From positions 1 through 19,031 of the forward strand of contig NZ_JODY01000058.1 in assembly GCF_000718015.1 (NCBI RefSeq): a stretch of 19,031 nt of DNA, given 5' to 3'. A program made the position numbers and the translations under genes. This DNA is from Streptomyces catenulae (GTDB lineage: Bacteria; Actinomycetota; Actinomycetes; Streptomycetales; Streptomycetaceae). A model generated the notes under the pieces. That model was not told the origin of the DNA. It was given only the letters and a program-made list of their open reading frames with translations, and made no database searches. Positions 7,001 to 14,520 of this stretch are shown here, in pieces (the first letter of the stretch is position 1; each line of letters begins with the position of its first letter).

Positions 7001-9541
7001 GGCGAGATCCTGGCGCTGAAGACCACCATCAACACCATGGTCGACCAGCTGTCGTCCTTCGCCGAGCAGGTCACCAGGGTGGCCCGCGAGGTGGGTACGG
7101 AGGGTCAGCTGGGCGGTCAGGCGCAGGTGCGGGGCGTGGCCGGTACCTGGAAGGACCTGACCGAGTCGGTGAACGAGATGGCGGGCAACCTCACCCGTCA
7201 GGTGCGGGCCATCGCCGCGGTCGCCGCGGCGGTCACCCTCGGCGACCACAACGTCCGTATCGACGTCGACGCGGCGGGCGAGATCCTGGAGCTTCAGGAC
7301 AACGTCAACACCATGATCTCCACGCTCCGCGAGACCACGCTCGCCAACGAGGAACAGGACTGGCTCAAGGGCAACCTCGCCCGGATCTCCGGTCTGATGC
7401 AGGGCAGGCGGGATCTGAAGGACGTCGCCACGCTCATCATGAGCGAGCTGTCGCCCGCGGTCTCCGCCCAGCACGGCGCGTTCTTCCTCGCCGCCCGGCC
7501 CGACGGCCAGGAGCTGGGCGCGGACGGCGGTGAGCGCGGCGCGTACGAGCTGCGGCTGATGGGGTCGTACGGCTACGCGATGGGGGCGATGCCGACGACG
7601 TTCAAGCCGGGCGAGACGCTGATCGGGACGGCTGCCGAGGAGGGCCGCACGATCCTGGTGGAGAACGTGCCCTCCGGCTATCTGAAGATCGCGTCCGGGC
7701 TGGGGGAGGCGCCTCCGGCGAATGTGATCGTGCTGCCGGTGCTCTTCGAGGACAAGGTGCTGGGCGTGATCGAGCTGGCGTCGTTCCAGCCGTTCACCCA
7801 GATCCAGAAGGACTTCCTCAGCCAGATCGCCGAGATGATCGCGACAAGTGTCAACACCATCTCGGTCAACACCAAGACGGAGGTGCTGCTCCAGCAGTCG
7901 CAGGAGCTGACCGAGCAGCTGAAGGAGCGTTCCGCCGAGCTGGAGAGCCGGCAGAAGGCGCTGGAGCTGTCCAACTCCGAGCTGGAGGAGAAGGCCGAGC
8001 AGCTGCGGGCGCAGAACCGCGACATCGAGGTGAAGAACACCGAGATCGAGGAGGCGCGGCAGGTCCTGGAGGAGCGCGCCGAGCAGCTCGCGGTCTCGAT
8101 GCGCTACAAGTCGGAGTTCCTGGCGAACATGTCGCACGAGCTGCGCACGCCCCTCAACTCCCTGCTGATTCTCGCCAAGTTGCTGGCCGACAACGCCGAG
8201 GGGAACCTCTCCCCGAAGCAGGTGGAGTTCGCCGAGACGATCCACGGGGCGGGCAGCGATCTGCTCCAGCTGATCAACGACATCCTCGATCTGTCGAAGG
8301 TCGAGGCGGGCAAGATGGACGTCTCGCCGACGCGGATCGCGCTGGTCCAGCTCGTCGACTACGTCGAGGCGACGTTCCGCCCGCTGACCGCCGAGAAGGG
8401 GCTGGAGTTCGCCGTCCGGGTCTCGCCGGATCTGCCCTCCACCCTGCACACCGACGAGCAGCGGCTGCTGCAGGTGCTGCGCAACCTGCTGTCGAACGCG
8501 GTGAAGTTCACCGACAGCGGCAATGTCGAGCTGGTGATCCGTCCGGCCGGTTCGGACGTCCCGGTGGCCATCCGTGAGCAGCTGCTCGAACACGGTTCGC
8601 TGCGGGACCCGGACGCCGAGATGATCGCCTTCTCGGTCACCGACACCGGTATCGGCATCGCGTCCAGCAAGATGCGGGTGATCTTCGAGGCGTTCAAGCA
8701 GGCGGACGGCACGACCAGCCGGAAGTACGGCGGTACGGGCCTGGGCCTGTCGATCAGCCGGGAGATCGCACGGCTGCTGGGCGGCGAGATCCACGCCGCG
8801 AGCGAACCGGGCCGCGGCTCGACGTTCACGCTGTACCTGCCGCAGAACCCGGGCGGGCTGCCGCCGCAGGGCTACCCGGCGCTGGTGGCCGGGGGCCTGG
8901 CGATGGACGCCGAGGCGCGCGAGACGGAGGTCGGGCGGCAGGCGGCCGAGGAGGCGGCGCGGGTGGCCGAGGAGCAGGCGTCGGTGGGCGCGCTGAGCCG
9001 TCGCCGCCGGCGCGGGCTGACCGGCGGCGCACGCCGGGCGGCGCTGCCCGCCCCGCAGCGTCCCGAGAGCGCCGCGCCCGAGCCGCCCGCACCTGCCCGG
9101 CAGCCGGAGGAGCACTGGCTCGGCAACGGCCAGGATCTGGTGGAACCGGCCGCGAGCGGCGGTTTCCACGGCGAGAAGGTGCTCATCGTCGACGACGACA
9201 TCCGGAACGTCTTCGCGCTGACCAGCGTCCTGGAGCAGCACGGTCTGTCGGTGCTCTACGCGGAGAACGGCCGGGAGGGCATCGAGGTCCTGGAGCAGCA
9301 CGACGACGTCGTCCTGGTACTGATGGACATCATGATGCCGGAGATGGACGGCTACGCCACGACGGCGGCGATCCGGAGGATGCCGCAGTTCGCGGGGTTG
9401 CCGATCATCGCGCTGACCGCCAAGGCGATGAAGGGGGACCGGGAGAAGAGCATCGAGTCCGGTGCTTCGGACTACGTCACCAAGCCGGTCGACACCGACC
9501 ATCTGTTGTCGGTCATGGAGCAATGGATGCGCGCGAGGTGA
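4040..9541 (+). CDS. osaA: OsaA: soluble poly-HAMP hybrid sensor histidine kinase for osmoadaptation
   Basis: The 1833-residue protein has no transmembrane segment. About 24 HAMP domains fill residues 30-1100 as twelve pairs. Pair anchors (GNF45, GDL137, GDL240 and then every 92 residues to GDH1068) show strict periodicity after one 11-residue insertion near 145-160. A GAF domain (about 1120-1275) and a glutamate-rich coiled coil (1280-1355) precede the HisKA domain, with phosphoacceptor His1366 in SHELRTPLN. The HATPase_c domain has an N-box near 1482, DTGIGI at 1535-1540 and GGTGLGL near 1564. A low-complexity Ala/Arg/Pro linker (about 1605-1705) leads to a receiver with acidic Asp1718-1720, phosphoacceptor Asp1763 and Lys1815. 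The GTG start is preceded by GGGAGGG at good spacing. Synteny and architecture match S. coelicolor OsaA, partner of OsaB. The input signal is presumably cytoplasmic, since no extracellular domain exists. Confidence 0.95.
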   Translation: MESGAAARGAGTRAKGGRSRNGGTTEVDTAALNRLLVALAAMRDGNFRKRLTVSGDGVMAEIAAVFNEAADRNLHLTGELARVRRVVGREGKLTERLEVGACEGSWAAAIDASNALVDDLVRPVSEVGRVLSAVSEGDLEQRMDLRSRSSDSSSEHPLRGEFLKVGRTVNGLVDQLSAFTDEVTRVASEVGTEGKLGGQARVRGMSGSWKDLTESVNTMAARLTAQVRDIALVTTAVAKGDLSRKVTVHVEGEMLELKNTVNTMVDQLSSFASEVTRVAREVGTEGELGGQARVPGVAGVWKDLTDSVNLMAGNLTAQVRGIAQVTTAVANGDLSQRVTVSARGEVAQLADTMNTMTETLRTFADEVTRVANEVGAEGQLGGQAQVPGAAGTWKDLTDSVNTAFRNLTAQVRDIAQVTTAVANGDLSQTVTVDVAGEMLELKNTVNTMVGQLSAFGAEVTRVAREIGVEGELGGQAAVPGAAGTWKDLTDSVNTAFRNLTGQVRNIAQVTTAVANGDLSQKVTVDVSGEMLQLKNTVNTMVDQLSSFADQVTRMARDVGTEGRLGGQARVDGVSGTWKELTDSVNFMAGNLTSQVRQIAQVTTAVARGDLSQKIDVDARGEILELKNTINTMVDQLSAFAEQVTRVAREVGTDGRLGGQAQVPGVAGVWRDLTDSVNGMAGNLTAQVRNIAQVATAVARGDLSQKIDADARGEILELKNTLNTMVDQLSSFADQVTRVAREVGTEGILGGQAEVQGVSGTWKDLTQSVNGMANNLTSQVRNIAEVTTAVADGDLSKKITVDAKGEILELVTTVNTMVDQLSSFAEQVTRVAREVGTEGQLGGQARVPGATGIWLDLTDNVNLMANNLTIQVRNISQVSAAVANGDLTKKVTVEARGEVAQLADTVNTMVTTLSSFADEVTRVAREVGTDGILGGQARVPGVAGTWKDLTESVNSMANNLTGQVRNIAMVTTAIAKGDLTKKIDIDARGEILALKTTINTMVDQLSSFAEQVTRVAREVGTEGQLGGQAQVRGVAGTWKDLTESVNEMAGNLTRQVRAIAAVAAAVTLGDHNVRIDVDAAGEILELQDNVNTMISTLRETTLANEEQDWLKGNLARISGLMQGRRDLKDVATLIMSELSPAVSAQHGAFFLAARPDGQELGADGGERGAYELRLMGSYGYAMGAMPTTFKPGETLIGTAAEEGRTILVENVPSGYLKIASGLGEAPPANVIVLPVLFEDKVLGVIELASFQPFTQIQKDFLSQIAEMIATSVNTISVNTKTEVLLQQSQELTEQLKERSAELESRQKALELSNSELEEKAEQLRAQNRDIEVKNTEIEEARQVLEERAEQLAVSMRYKSEFLANMSHELRTPLNSLLILAKLLADNAEGNLSPKQVEFAETIHGAGSDLLQLINDILDLSKVEAGKMDVSPTRIALVQLVDYVEATFRPLTAEKGLEFAVRVSPDLPSTLHTDEQRLLQVLRNLLSNAVKFTDSGNVELVIRPAGSDVPVAIREQLLEHGSLRDPDAEMIAFSVTDTGIGIASSKMRVIFEAFKQADGTTSRKYGGTGLGLSISREIARLLGGEIHAASEPGRGSTFTLYLPQNPGGLPPQGYPALVAGGLAMDAEARETEVGRQAAEEAARVAEEQASVGALSRRRRRGLTGGARRAALPAPQRPESAAPEPPAPARQPEEHWLGNGQDLVEPAASGGFHGEKVLIVDDDIRNVFALTSVLEQHGLSVLYAENGREGIEVLEQHDDVVLVLMDIMMPEMDGYATTAAIRRMPQFAGLPIIALTAKAMKGDREKSIESGASDYVTKPVDTDHLLSVMEQWMRAR
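4547..7306 (+). repeat. Ten tandem 276-bp units encoding paired HAMP domains
   Basis: Within osaA the codon for the first glycine of LGGQA occurs at 4628, 4904, 5180 and so on to 7112, always 276 bp (92 codons) apart; I checked the first, second, third and last copies directly. Ten copies of LGGQAxVxGxxGxWxDL alternate with ten copies of a GDLxxK/GDH motif, two HAMP folds per unit. The protein repeats are strongly conserved, while third codon positions differ between copies. The unit boundaries given are arbitrary in phase. Confidence 0.93.
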
Positions 9542-9664
9542 CGGAGCGTCCAGTATGGAAGCGGAAGAGGATCACCGGGTGCTGAGGCACGGTGGCCGCG
9601 GACGTGGCGCGACGCACGGCGGGGGAACCTTCCGGCCCCCTCCGGCGTTTCCGCTACGTACACG

Positions 9665-9680
9665 GTGACATCGCGGTGAC
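9665..9680 (+). promoter_or_regulatory. GTGAC-N6-GTGAC direct repeat upstream of osaB (OmpR-family regulator-like site)
   Basis: GTGACATCGCGGTGAC contains two GTGAC half-sites with an 11-bp period, inside the longer direct repeat CGGTGACA-TCG-CGGTGACA (9663-9681). The pattern equals GTnAC-N6-GTnAC, the consensus described for AfsQ1 and similar to MtrA and other OmpR-family regulators in Streptomyces. It lies 28 bp before the candidate osaB -10 box, a usual activator position. OsaB itself has no DNA-binding domain, so another regulator would have to bind. This is inference from motif and position. Confidence 0.4.
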
Positions 9681-9707
9681 AGGGTGTGGCGACGAGCGGG
9701 GTGCAGC

Positions 9708-9713
9708 TACGAT
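9708..9713 (+). promoter_or_regulatory. Candidate osaB -10 box
   Basis: TACGAT (9708-9713) fits the TAnnnT pattern of Streptomyces housekeeping promoters. The -35 position (TGTGGC, 9685-9690, 17 bp upstream) is poor, consistent with dependence on an activator at the direct repeat upstream. It would give osaB a leader of about 105 bases and allow expression separate from osaA. Confidence 0.35.
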
Positions 9714-9745
9714 GACCGGCACAAGGACGGGCGGCATGACGGAGT

Positions 9746-9795
9746 CGCCCCTTGGGGCGGCGTCCGGTTCTTCCCCAAGTCCTTCGGACAGGGGA
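9746..9795 (+). other. Two adjacent hairpins in the osaB leader
   Basis: The first hairpin is CGCCCCTTGGGGCG (9746-9759). The second pairs TCCCC (9772-9776) with GGGGA (9791-9795), with inner GTCC/GGAC arms around a TTC loop. The second hairpin would cover the GGGGAGG that precedes the alternative start ATG 9802 but leaves the GAGGAGG used by ATG 9826 free. A regulatory role is speculative. Confidence 0.35.
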
Positions 9796-9825
9796 GGCCC
9801 CATGCCGGGGCGAGGAGGTCGGGCC

Positions 9826-10479
9826 ATGGTGCAGAAGGCCAAGATCCTCCTGGTCGATGACCGGCCGGAGAATCTGCTGGCGCTGGAGGCGATCCTCTCC
9901 GCGCTCGATCAGACGCTGGTGCGGGCATCGTCCGGGGAGGAAGCGCTCAAGGCGCTGCTCACGGATGATTTCGCGGTGATTCTGCTCGATGTGCAGATGC
10001 CGGGGATGGACGGTTTCGAGACCGCGGCGCACATCAAGCGCCGCGAGCGCACCCGCGACATCCCGATCATCTTCCTGACCGCGATCAACCACGGTCCGCA
10101 CCACACCTTCCGGGGCTACGCCGCCGGTGCGGTGGACTACATCTCCAAGCCGTTCGACCCGTGGGTGCTGCGCGCGAAGGTCTCGGTCTTCGTCGAGCTG
10201 TACATGAAGAACTGCCAACTGCGGGAGCAGGCGTCGCTGTTGCGCCTCCAGCTGGAGGGCGGCCGGGTCGACGAGGCGAAGGAGTCGGCCGGGCTGCTCG
10301 CGGAGCTGTCGGCGCGGCTGGCGGCGGTCGAGGAGCAGGCGGAGGCGCTCTCCAAGCAGCTCGACGAGTCGGCGGACGCGGCGGCGGTGGCGACCGCCGC
10401 CCATCTGGAGCGGAAGCTGACCGGGCTGCGGCGGGCGCTGGACGCGCTGGAGCCGGGCGCGGGCGGCTCCGCGGGCTGA
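9826..10479 (+). CDS. osaB: OsaB: response regulator with receiver plus coiled coil, no DNA-binding domain
   Basis: The 217-residue protein begins with a receiver domain (residues 5-122): acidic pocket Asp11/Asp12 in ILLVDD, phosphoacceptor Asp55 in LLDVQMPGMDG, conserved threonine in IIFLTA and Lys108 in YISKPFD. The rest (about 125-210) is rich in Glu, Gln, Leu and Ala with coiled-coil heptads (LREQASLLRLQLE, LLAELSARLAAVEEQAEAL) and no recognisable DNA-binding or enzymatic output domain. This matches OsaB of S. coelicolor, needed for osmoadaptation, antibiotic control and aerial growth under osmotic stress. It follows osaA by 284 bp, with its own candidate promoter. ATG 9826 has GAGGAGG seven bases upstream; the frame stays open upstream and ATG 9802 is an alternative. 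It presumably receives phosphate from OsaA and acts through protein contacts. Confidence 0.92.
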   Translation: MVQKAKILLVDDRPENLLALEAILSALDQTLVRASSGEEALKALLTDDFAVILLDVQMPGMDGFETAAHIKRRERTRDIPIIFLTAINHGPHHTFRGYAAGAVDYISKPFDPWVLRAKVSVFVELYMKNCQLREQASLLRLQLEGGRVDEAKESAGLLAELSARLAAVEEQAEALSKQLDESADAAAVATAAHLERKLTGLRRALDALEPGAGGSAG

Positions 10480-10489
10480 CCGCCGGGGC

Positions 10490-10512
10490 GCCGCCGTTCG
10501 GCTGACGGCGGC
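10490..10512 (+). terminator. Hairpin terminator after osaB
   Basis: GCCGCCGT (10490-10497) pairs with ACGGCGGC (10505-10512) around a seven-base loop, ten bases after the osaB stop. There is no U-tract. It separates osaB from the ftsK transcription unit. Confidence 0.6.
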
Positions 10513-10515
10513 TCA

Positions 10516-10553
10516 CGTACCGCGGGGGACATCCGTCCTGACATTCCGGTACG
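10516..10553. promoter_or_regulatory. Long-spaced dyad upstream of ftsK
   Basis: CGTACCG (10516-10522) and CGGTACG (10547-10553) are perfect inverted 7-bp arms 31 bp apart centre to centre, in the 137-bp gap before ftsK. The spacing of about three helical turns could suit two bound dimers or a loop. It is only a candidate. Confidence 0.22.
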
Positions 10554-10603
10554 ACACGTTCGGGTGAAGCGCCGTGTGCTCGTGTCTGCTCCGGCGGCGC
10601 CTG

Positions 10604-10619
10604 TAATCTCGTCACCATG
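10604..10619 (+). promoter_or_regulatory. Leaderless start of ftsK: -10 box seven bases before ATG
   Basis: TAATCT (10604-10609) ends seven bases before the ATG at 10617 and no purine-rich ribosome-binding sequence lies between or upstream. With a -10 box at this distance the mRNA should begin at or next to the ATG. Leaderless messages are common in Streptomyces. The -35 region is weak. Confidence 0.55.
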
Positions 10620-13364
10620 GCCTCACGTACGTCCGGCAAGGGAACCCCACGCACGGCGGGCCCCTCGAAGCAGCGCGCCGGAGCGTCCGGGGGCGCCGCC
10701 AAGAAGACCGCCACGAAGAAGGCGGCTGCCCGCAAGCCACCGGTGAAGAAGACCGCCGCGAAGGCGCCGCCCCGCAAGGCACCCGCCAAGCGGGCCGCGG
10801 CGAAGAAGGCGCCGCCGAAGCCCGCACCGTCCCCGACCGGCGGCATCGTGCGTTTCCTCCGGGGATGCGTCCGGGCGTGCGGGGTGGTGTTCCGCGGGAT
10901 GGGCCGCGGCGCGAAGAACCTCGACCCGGCGCACCGCAAGGACGGCCTCGGGCTGCTGCTGCTCGGCATCGCCCTGGTCGTCGCGGCCGGTACCTGGTCC
11001 AACCTCAGCGGTCCGGTCGGCGATCTCGTCGAACTGCTGGTGACCGGCGCGTTCGGGCGGCTCGACCTGGTCGTGCCGATCCTGCTGGCCGGGATCGCCA
11101 TCCGGCTGATCCGCCACCCCGAGCAGCCCGAGGCCAACGGCCGGATCGTGATCGGGCTCTCCGCGCTGGTCATCGGCGTCCTCGGACAGGTCGCCATCGC
11201 CTGCGGGTCGCCGGGGCGGGACGACGCCACGGGCGTGCGGGACGCGGGCGGCTATGTCGGCTGGGCGGTCTCCAAGCCCCTGATCTTCACCCTCGGGCAG
11301 ATGCTGGCGGTGGCGCTGCTGGTGCTGCTGACGGTGTTCGGCCTGCTGGTCGTCACGGCCACCCCGGTCAACGCCATCCCGCAGCGGCTGCGCGCGCTCG
11401 GCGCCCGGCTCGGTGTGCTGGAGACCGCGCCGGAGGCGGAGTGGGTGGACTGGGCCGACGACGAGGAGGAGTGGGAGGAGCGTCCGGCGCGCCGCTCGCG
11501 CCGGTCCGTCGCCGCGGAGGCGGGCGACCCGGACGCGCTGGAGGCGGAGGCGCTGGCCGAGCGGAAGCGCCCGCGCAAGGAACCGGCGGCGCCCGCCGTG
11601 GCGCGGCCCAAGGACGCGGTGGACGTCGCGGCGGAGGCGGCGGCGGCGCTGGACGGCGCGGTGCTGCACGGTGTCCAGCCCTCCCCGATCGTCGCCGGTC
11701 TCAGCAGCAGCATCTCCGGTGAGCGCCGGGGCGGCGGCGAGGGTGCCACCCCGTCCGGTGCGGTGCCCCCGGCCCGTGCCGCGCAGCCGTCGTCGGACGG
11801 CCCGTCGTCGGTGCCGGACTTCACCAAGACGCCGAAGGAGCCGGACGGCGGGCTGCCCGCCCGCGCCGAGCAGCTCCAGCTGGCGGGCGACATCACGTAC
11901 GCGCTGCCCTCGCTGGACCTGCTCTCCCGGGGCGGCCCGGGCAAGACCCGCAGCGCCGCCAACGACGCGATAGTGGCCGCGCTGACCAACGTCTTCCAGG
12001 AGTTCAAGGTCGACGCGGCGGTCACCGGCTTCACCCGCGGGCCGACGGTCACCCGGTACGAGGTCGAGCTGGGCCCGGCGGTCAAGGTCGAGAAGATCAC
12101 CGCGCTGGCGAAGAACATCGCGTACGCGGTGGCCAGCCCGGACGTGCGGATCATCAGCCCGATCCCCGGCAAGTCCGCGGTCGGCATCGAGATCCCCAAC
12201 ACCGACCGCGAGATGGTCAACCTCGGCGATGTGCTGCGGCTGGCCGACGCGGCGGGCGACGAGCATCCGATGCTGGTGGCGCTCGGCAAGGACGTCGAGG
12301 GCGGCTACGTCATGGCCAACATGGCGAAGATGCCGCACATCCTCGTCGCCGGTGCCACCGGTTCCGGTAAGTCCTCCTGCATCAACTGTCTGATCACCTC
12401 GGTGATGGTCCGGGCCACCCCGGAGGATGTGCGGATGGTGCTGGTCGACCCCAAGCGCGTCGAGCTGACCGCGTACGAGGGCATCCCGCACCTGATCACG
12501 CCGATCATCACCAACCCGAAGCGGGCGGCGGAGGCGCTGCAGTGGGTCGTGCGCGAGATGGATCTGCGCTACGACGACCTCGCCGCGTACGGCTACCGCC
12601 ACATCGACGACTTCAACGAGGCGGTCCGCAACGGCAAGGTCAAGCCGCCCGAGGGCAGTGAGCGCGAGCTGGCGCCGTATCCGTATCTGCTGGTCATCGT
12701 GGACGAGCTGGCGGACCTGATGATGGTCGCGCCGCGGGACGTCGAGGACGCGATCGTCCGCATCACCCAGCTGGCGCGGGCGGCCGGTATCCATCTGGTG
12801 CTCGCCACCCAGCGGCCGTCGGTCGACGTCGTCACGGGTCTGATCAAGGCGAACGTCCCCTCCCGGCTCGCCTTCGCCACGTCCTCGCTCGCCGACAGCC
12901 GGGTCATCCTCGACCAGCCGGGCGCCGAGAAGCTGATCGGCAAGGGCGACGGCCTCTTCCTGCCGATGGGTGCCAACAAGCCGGTCCGGATGCAGGGCGC
13001 GTTCGTCACCGAGGCCGAGGTGGCCGCGGTGGTGCAGCACTGCAAGGATCAGATGGCGCCGGTCTTCCGCGACGACGTGACGGTCGGCGGCAAGCAGAAG
13101 AAGGAGATCGACGAGGACATCGGCGACGACCTCGACCTGCTCTGCCAGGCCGCGGAGCTGGTGGTCTCGACGCAGTTCGGCTCCACCTCCATGCTCCAGC
13201 GGAAGCTGCGGGTCGGCTTCGCCAAGGCGGGGCGGCTGATGGACCTGATGGAGTCGCGGAACATCGTCGGGCCGAGCGAGGGTTCCAAGGCCCGCGACGT
13301 CCTGGTGAAGCCGGACGAGCTGGACGGAGTGCTCGGAGTGATCCGGGGGGAGGCTTCCGGGTAG
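10617..13364 (+). CDS. ftsK: FtsK/SpoIIIE-family DNA translocase
   Basis: The 915-residue membrane-anchored ATPase pumps chromosomal DNA at sporulation septa. Residues 1-72 form a basic Lys/Ala/Pro tail with repeats like KKTATKKAAARK and KKTAAKAPPRK. About four transmembrane segments follow (near 110-126, 137-163, 176-196, 223-248), then an acidic and low-complexity linker (about 270-430). The motor contains Walker A GATGSGKS (579-586), Walker B LLVIVDE (Asp696, Glu697), and the ATQRPSVDVVTGLIKANVPSRLAF block split here as ATQRPSVDVVTG and LIKANVPSRLAF. The winged-helix gamma domain closes the protein (about 835-905; STQFGSTSMLQRKLRVGFAKAG region), normally used to read KOPS-like polar DNA motifs. 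It follows osaB and precedes the RodZ-like gene, the usual Streptomyces order. Length matches streptomycete FtsK. The start is set by the first ATG, just after a -10 box. Confidence 0.96.
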   Translation: MASRTSGKGTPRTAGPSKQRAGASGGAAKKTATKKAAARKPPVKKTAAKAPPRKAPAKRAAAKKAPPKPAPSPTGGIVRFLRGCVRACGVVFRGMGRGAKNLDPAHRKDGLGLLLLGIALVVAAGTWSNLSGPVGDLVELLVTGAFGRLDLVVPILLAGIAIRLIRHPEQPEANGRIVIGLSALVIGVLGQVAIACGSPGRDDATGVRDAGGYVGWAVSKPLIFTLGQMLAVALLVLLTVFGLLVVTATPVNAIPQRLRALGARLGVLETAPEAEWVDWADDEEEWEERPARRSRRSVAAEAGDPDALEAEALAERKRPRKEPAAPAVARPKDAVDVAAEAAAALDGAVLHGVQPSPIVAGLSSSISGERRGGGEGATPSGAVPPARAAQPSSDGPSSVPDFTKTPKEPDGGLPARAEQLQLAGDITYALPSLDLLSRGGPGKTRSAANDAIVAALTNVFQEFKVDAAVTGFTRGPTVTRYEVELGPAVKVEKITALAKNIAYAVASPDVRIISPIPGKSAVGIEIPNTDREMVNLGDVLRLADAAGDEHPMLVALGKDVEGGYVMANMAKMPHILVAGATGSGKSSCINCLITSVMVRATPEDVRMVLVDPKRVELTAYEGIPHLITPIITNPKRAAEALQWVVREMDLRYDDLAAYGYRHIDDFNEAVRNGKVKPPEGSERELAPYPYLLVIVDELADLMMVAPRDVEDAIVRITQLARAAGIHLVLATQRPSVDVVTGLIKANVPSRLAFATSSLADSRVILDQPGAEKLIGKGDGLFLPMGANKPVRMQGAFVTEAEVAAVVQHCKDQMAPVFRDDVTVGGKQKKEIDEDIGDDLDLLCQAAELVVSTQFGSTSMLQRKLRVGFAKAGRLMDLMESRNIVGPSEGSKARDVLVKPDELDGVLGVIRGEASG

Positions 13365-13382
13365 AAAATACCGAGCGATTCA

Positions 13383-13405
13383 CCCGTACGAGTCATGCGT
13401 GCGGG
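13383..13405 (+). terminator. Weak hairpin after ftsK
   Basis: CCCGTACG (13383-13390) pairs with CGTGCGGG (13398-13405), eight pairs with one G-U wobble, around a seven-base loop, 18 bases after the ftsK stop. It is a plausible but modest terminator without a U-tract. Confidence 0.4.
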
Positions 13406-13412
13406 CGCCAAA

Positions 13413-13440
13413 GCAACCGTTTCTCCTGCCGATACGTCAA
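13413..13440 (+). promoter_or_regulatory. Candidate ECF-sigma-type promoter before the small ORF
   Basis: GCAACC (13413-13418), 16 bases, then CGTCAA (13435-13440) resembles the AAC/CGTC pattern of extracytoplasmic-function sigma promoters such as SigE. The start point would fall near 13446, directly before the ribosome-binding site of the small ORF, so the leader would be very short. The match is weak. Confidence 0.22.
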
Positions 13441-13461
13441 GTTGAGGGAGGTGAGGGAACG

Positions 13462-13563
13462 ATGCTTCACCAGCGGAGCCGGAGGCGTCGCCACCGGCGT
13501 ACCGATGGCGTACGGACTCCGTCCGCCCGCTTGCCCGTCCCTTTCGGTCCACCCCTAGACTGA
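13462..13563 (+). CDS. Small arginine-rich ORF (33 aa), possible leader or small protein
   Basis: ATG 13462 is preceded at seven bases by GGAGGTGA (13447-13454), a near-perfect complement of the 16S rRNA 3' end and the best ribosome-binding site in the window. The 33-residue product starts MLHQRSRRRRHRR and has nine arginines, then a Pro-rich tail ending PFGPPLD. It ends in TGA at 13561, overlapping the candidate -10 box of the RodZ-like gene. I do not recognise the protein. It could be a translated leader controlling the downstream gene, a nucleic-acid-binding or ribosome-associated micropeptide, or chance. The strong ribosome-binding site is the main evidence; codon bias cannot be judged on so few codons. 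Confidence 0.42.
   Translation: MLHQRSRRRRHRRTDGVRTPSARLPVPFGPPLD
13531..13561 (+). promoter_or_regulatory. Candidate promoter of the RodZ-like gene
   Basis: TTGCCC (13531-13536) and TAGACT (13556-13561) are spaced by 19 bp and resemble the housekeeping sigma consensus. The start would fall near 13568, giving a leader of about 34 bases to GTG 13602. Confidence 0.5.
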
Positions 13564-13601
13564 ACGTCCAGCAGGTGGCTACACGCTCGAAAGGCGCCCC
13601 C

Positions 13602-14411
13602 GTGTCCATCGGCAACTCCCCAACTGACGACCGGCCTTCCGTCGGTCGAGCCATCCAGCAGGCCCGTATCGCGGCGCGGCTGACCGTCGAAGAGGTCAGC
13701 GCGTCGACACGGGTGCGTATCCCCCTTGTCCATGCGATCGAACAGGACGACTTCTCCCGCTGCGGCGGCGACGTCTACGCCCGGGGCCACCTGCGTACGC
13801 TCGCCCGCGCCGTCCAGCTCGATCCCGGTCCGCTGATCGAGCAGTTCGACGCCGAGCACGGTGGGCGGCCCGAGCCGACGCCCGCCGCGCCGCTCTTCGA
13901 GGCCGAGCGGATCCGGCCCGAGCGGCGCCGCCCCAACTGGACGGCCGCGATGGTCGCCGCGATCGTCGCGGTGGTCGGCTTCGTCGGCTTCACGCTGTTC
14001 AGCGACGGCGGGCAGGGCGGCGGGATCTCCGTCGCCGGGGGCGACACCAACCCCGAGAAGAAGCCCACCCCGCACCCCCACACCACCCCCGCCAAGCACC
14101 CCCGTCCCGATCCGGAGCCCTCCGACAGCGCCATCGCCGGGCTGCCGAAGGACAAGGTGACGATCAAGGTCATCGGCCGTGGCGGCCAGAGCTGGATCTC
14201 CGCGAAGGACGCCAACGGCAAGCTGCTGGAGGACGGTCTGCTGCGGGAGGGCGAATCCAAGACCTTCACCGACAAGGAACGCATCGACCTCGTCCTCGGC
14301 AACGCCGGAGCCGTACAGCTGTACGTGAACGGCAAGGAGGTCAAGGAGGTCGGCGACCAGGGCTCCGTGGAGCGGCTGAGCTACACCCCGGGCGACCCGC
14401 AGGCCGGCTGA
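13602..14411 (+). CDS. RodZ-like helix-turn-helix membrane protein (HTH_25, TM, DUF4115)
   Basis: The 269-residue protein has an N-terminal Cro/C1-type helix-turn-helix of the RodZ kind (residues 13-85; [20 protein letters not shown], and [20 protein letters not shown] typical of HTH_25). A basic juxtamembrane stretch (103-110) and a single transmembrane helix (113-134) follow. An extracellular linker rich in Pro, His and Thr (150-178) leads to a DUF4115 domain (186-262; [20 protein letters not shown]). In other bacteria RodZ links MreB to the cell-wall machinery; in Streptomyces the role is less clear and I infer envelope or morphogenesis. GTG 13602 has GAAAGG seven bases upstream; in-frame GTG 13575 lacks a ribosome-binding site, though it is close to the candidate start point. 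It sits between ftsK and rimO, as in other actinomycetes. Confidence 0.85.
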   Translation: MSIGNSPTDDRPSVGRAIQQARIAARLTVEEVSASTRVRIPLVHAIEQDDFSRCGGDVYARGHLRTLARAVQLDPGPLIEQFDAEHGGRPEPTPAAPLFEAERIRPERRRPNWTAAMVAAIVAVVGFVGFTLFSDGGQGGGISVAGGDTNPEKKPTPHPHTTPAKHPRPDPEPSDSAIAGLPKDKVTIKVIGRGGQSWISAKDANGKLLEDGLLREGESKTFTDKERIDLVLGNAGAVQLYVNGKEVKEVGDQGSVERLSYTPGDPQAG

Positions 14412-14427
14412 ACAGGCCGGGCCTCCG

Positions 14428-14472
14428 CCGCCGCCGTGCGCTTCCCGGACACCGGAAAGCGCACGGCGGCGG
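14428..14472 (+). terminator. Strong hairpin terminator after the RodZ-like gene
   Basis: A 16-bp perfect stem (14428-14443 with 14457-14472) closes a 13-base loop that can pair further, starting 17 bases after the stop codon. It is GC-rich without a U-tract. It ends 45 bases before rimO, so rimO needs its own promoter. Confidence 0.75.
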
Positions 14473-14504
14473 ACCTGCGCGCGAGGGGTACGTCCGGGAC
14501 GAAG

Positions 14505-14520
14505 TAGGCTGAGCCCCATG
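14505..14520 (+). promoter_or_regulatory. Leaderless start of rimO: -10 box seven bases before ATG
   Basis: TAGGCT (14505-14510) ends exactly seven bases before the ATG at 14518, the same geometry as ftsK. No ribosome-binding sequence separates them. The -35 region is not recognisable. Confidence 0.5.

Noticed and set aside
4547..7306. The 276-bp periodicity as a CRISPR or DNA satellite array
   Set aside because: The repeats are in frame, conserved at the protein level and diverged at third codon positions; they encode HAMP domains.
6662..9523. A minus-strand open frame of 953 codons opposite the osaA 3' half
   Set aside because: It is rich in Arg, Leu, Asp and His with no recognisable domain; it is the shadow of the kinase frame.
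10623..13040. A minus-strand open frame of 805 codons opposite ftsK
   Set aside because: Its composition is that of an antisense shadow; FtsK motifs on the plus strand are decisive.
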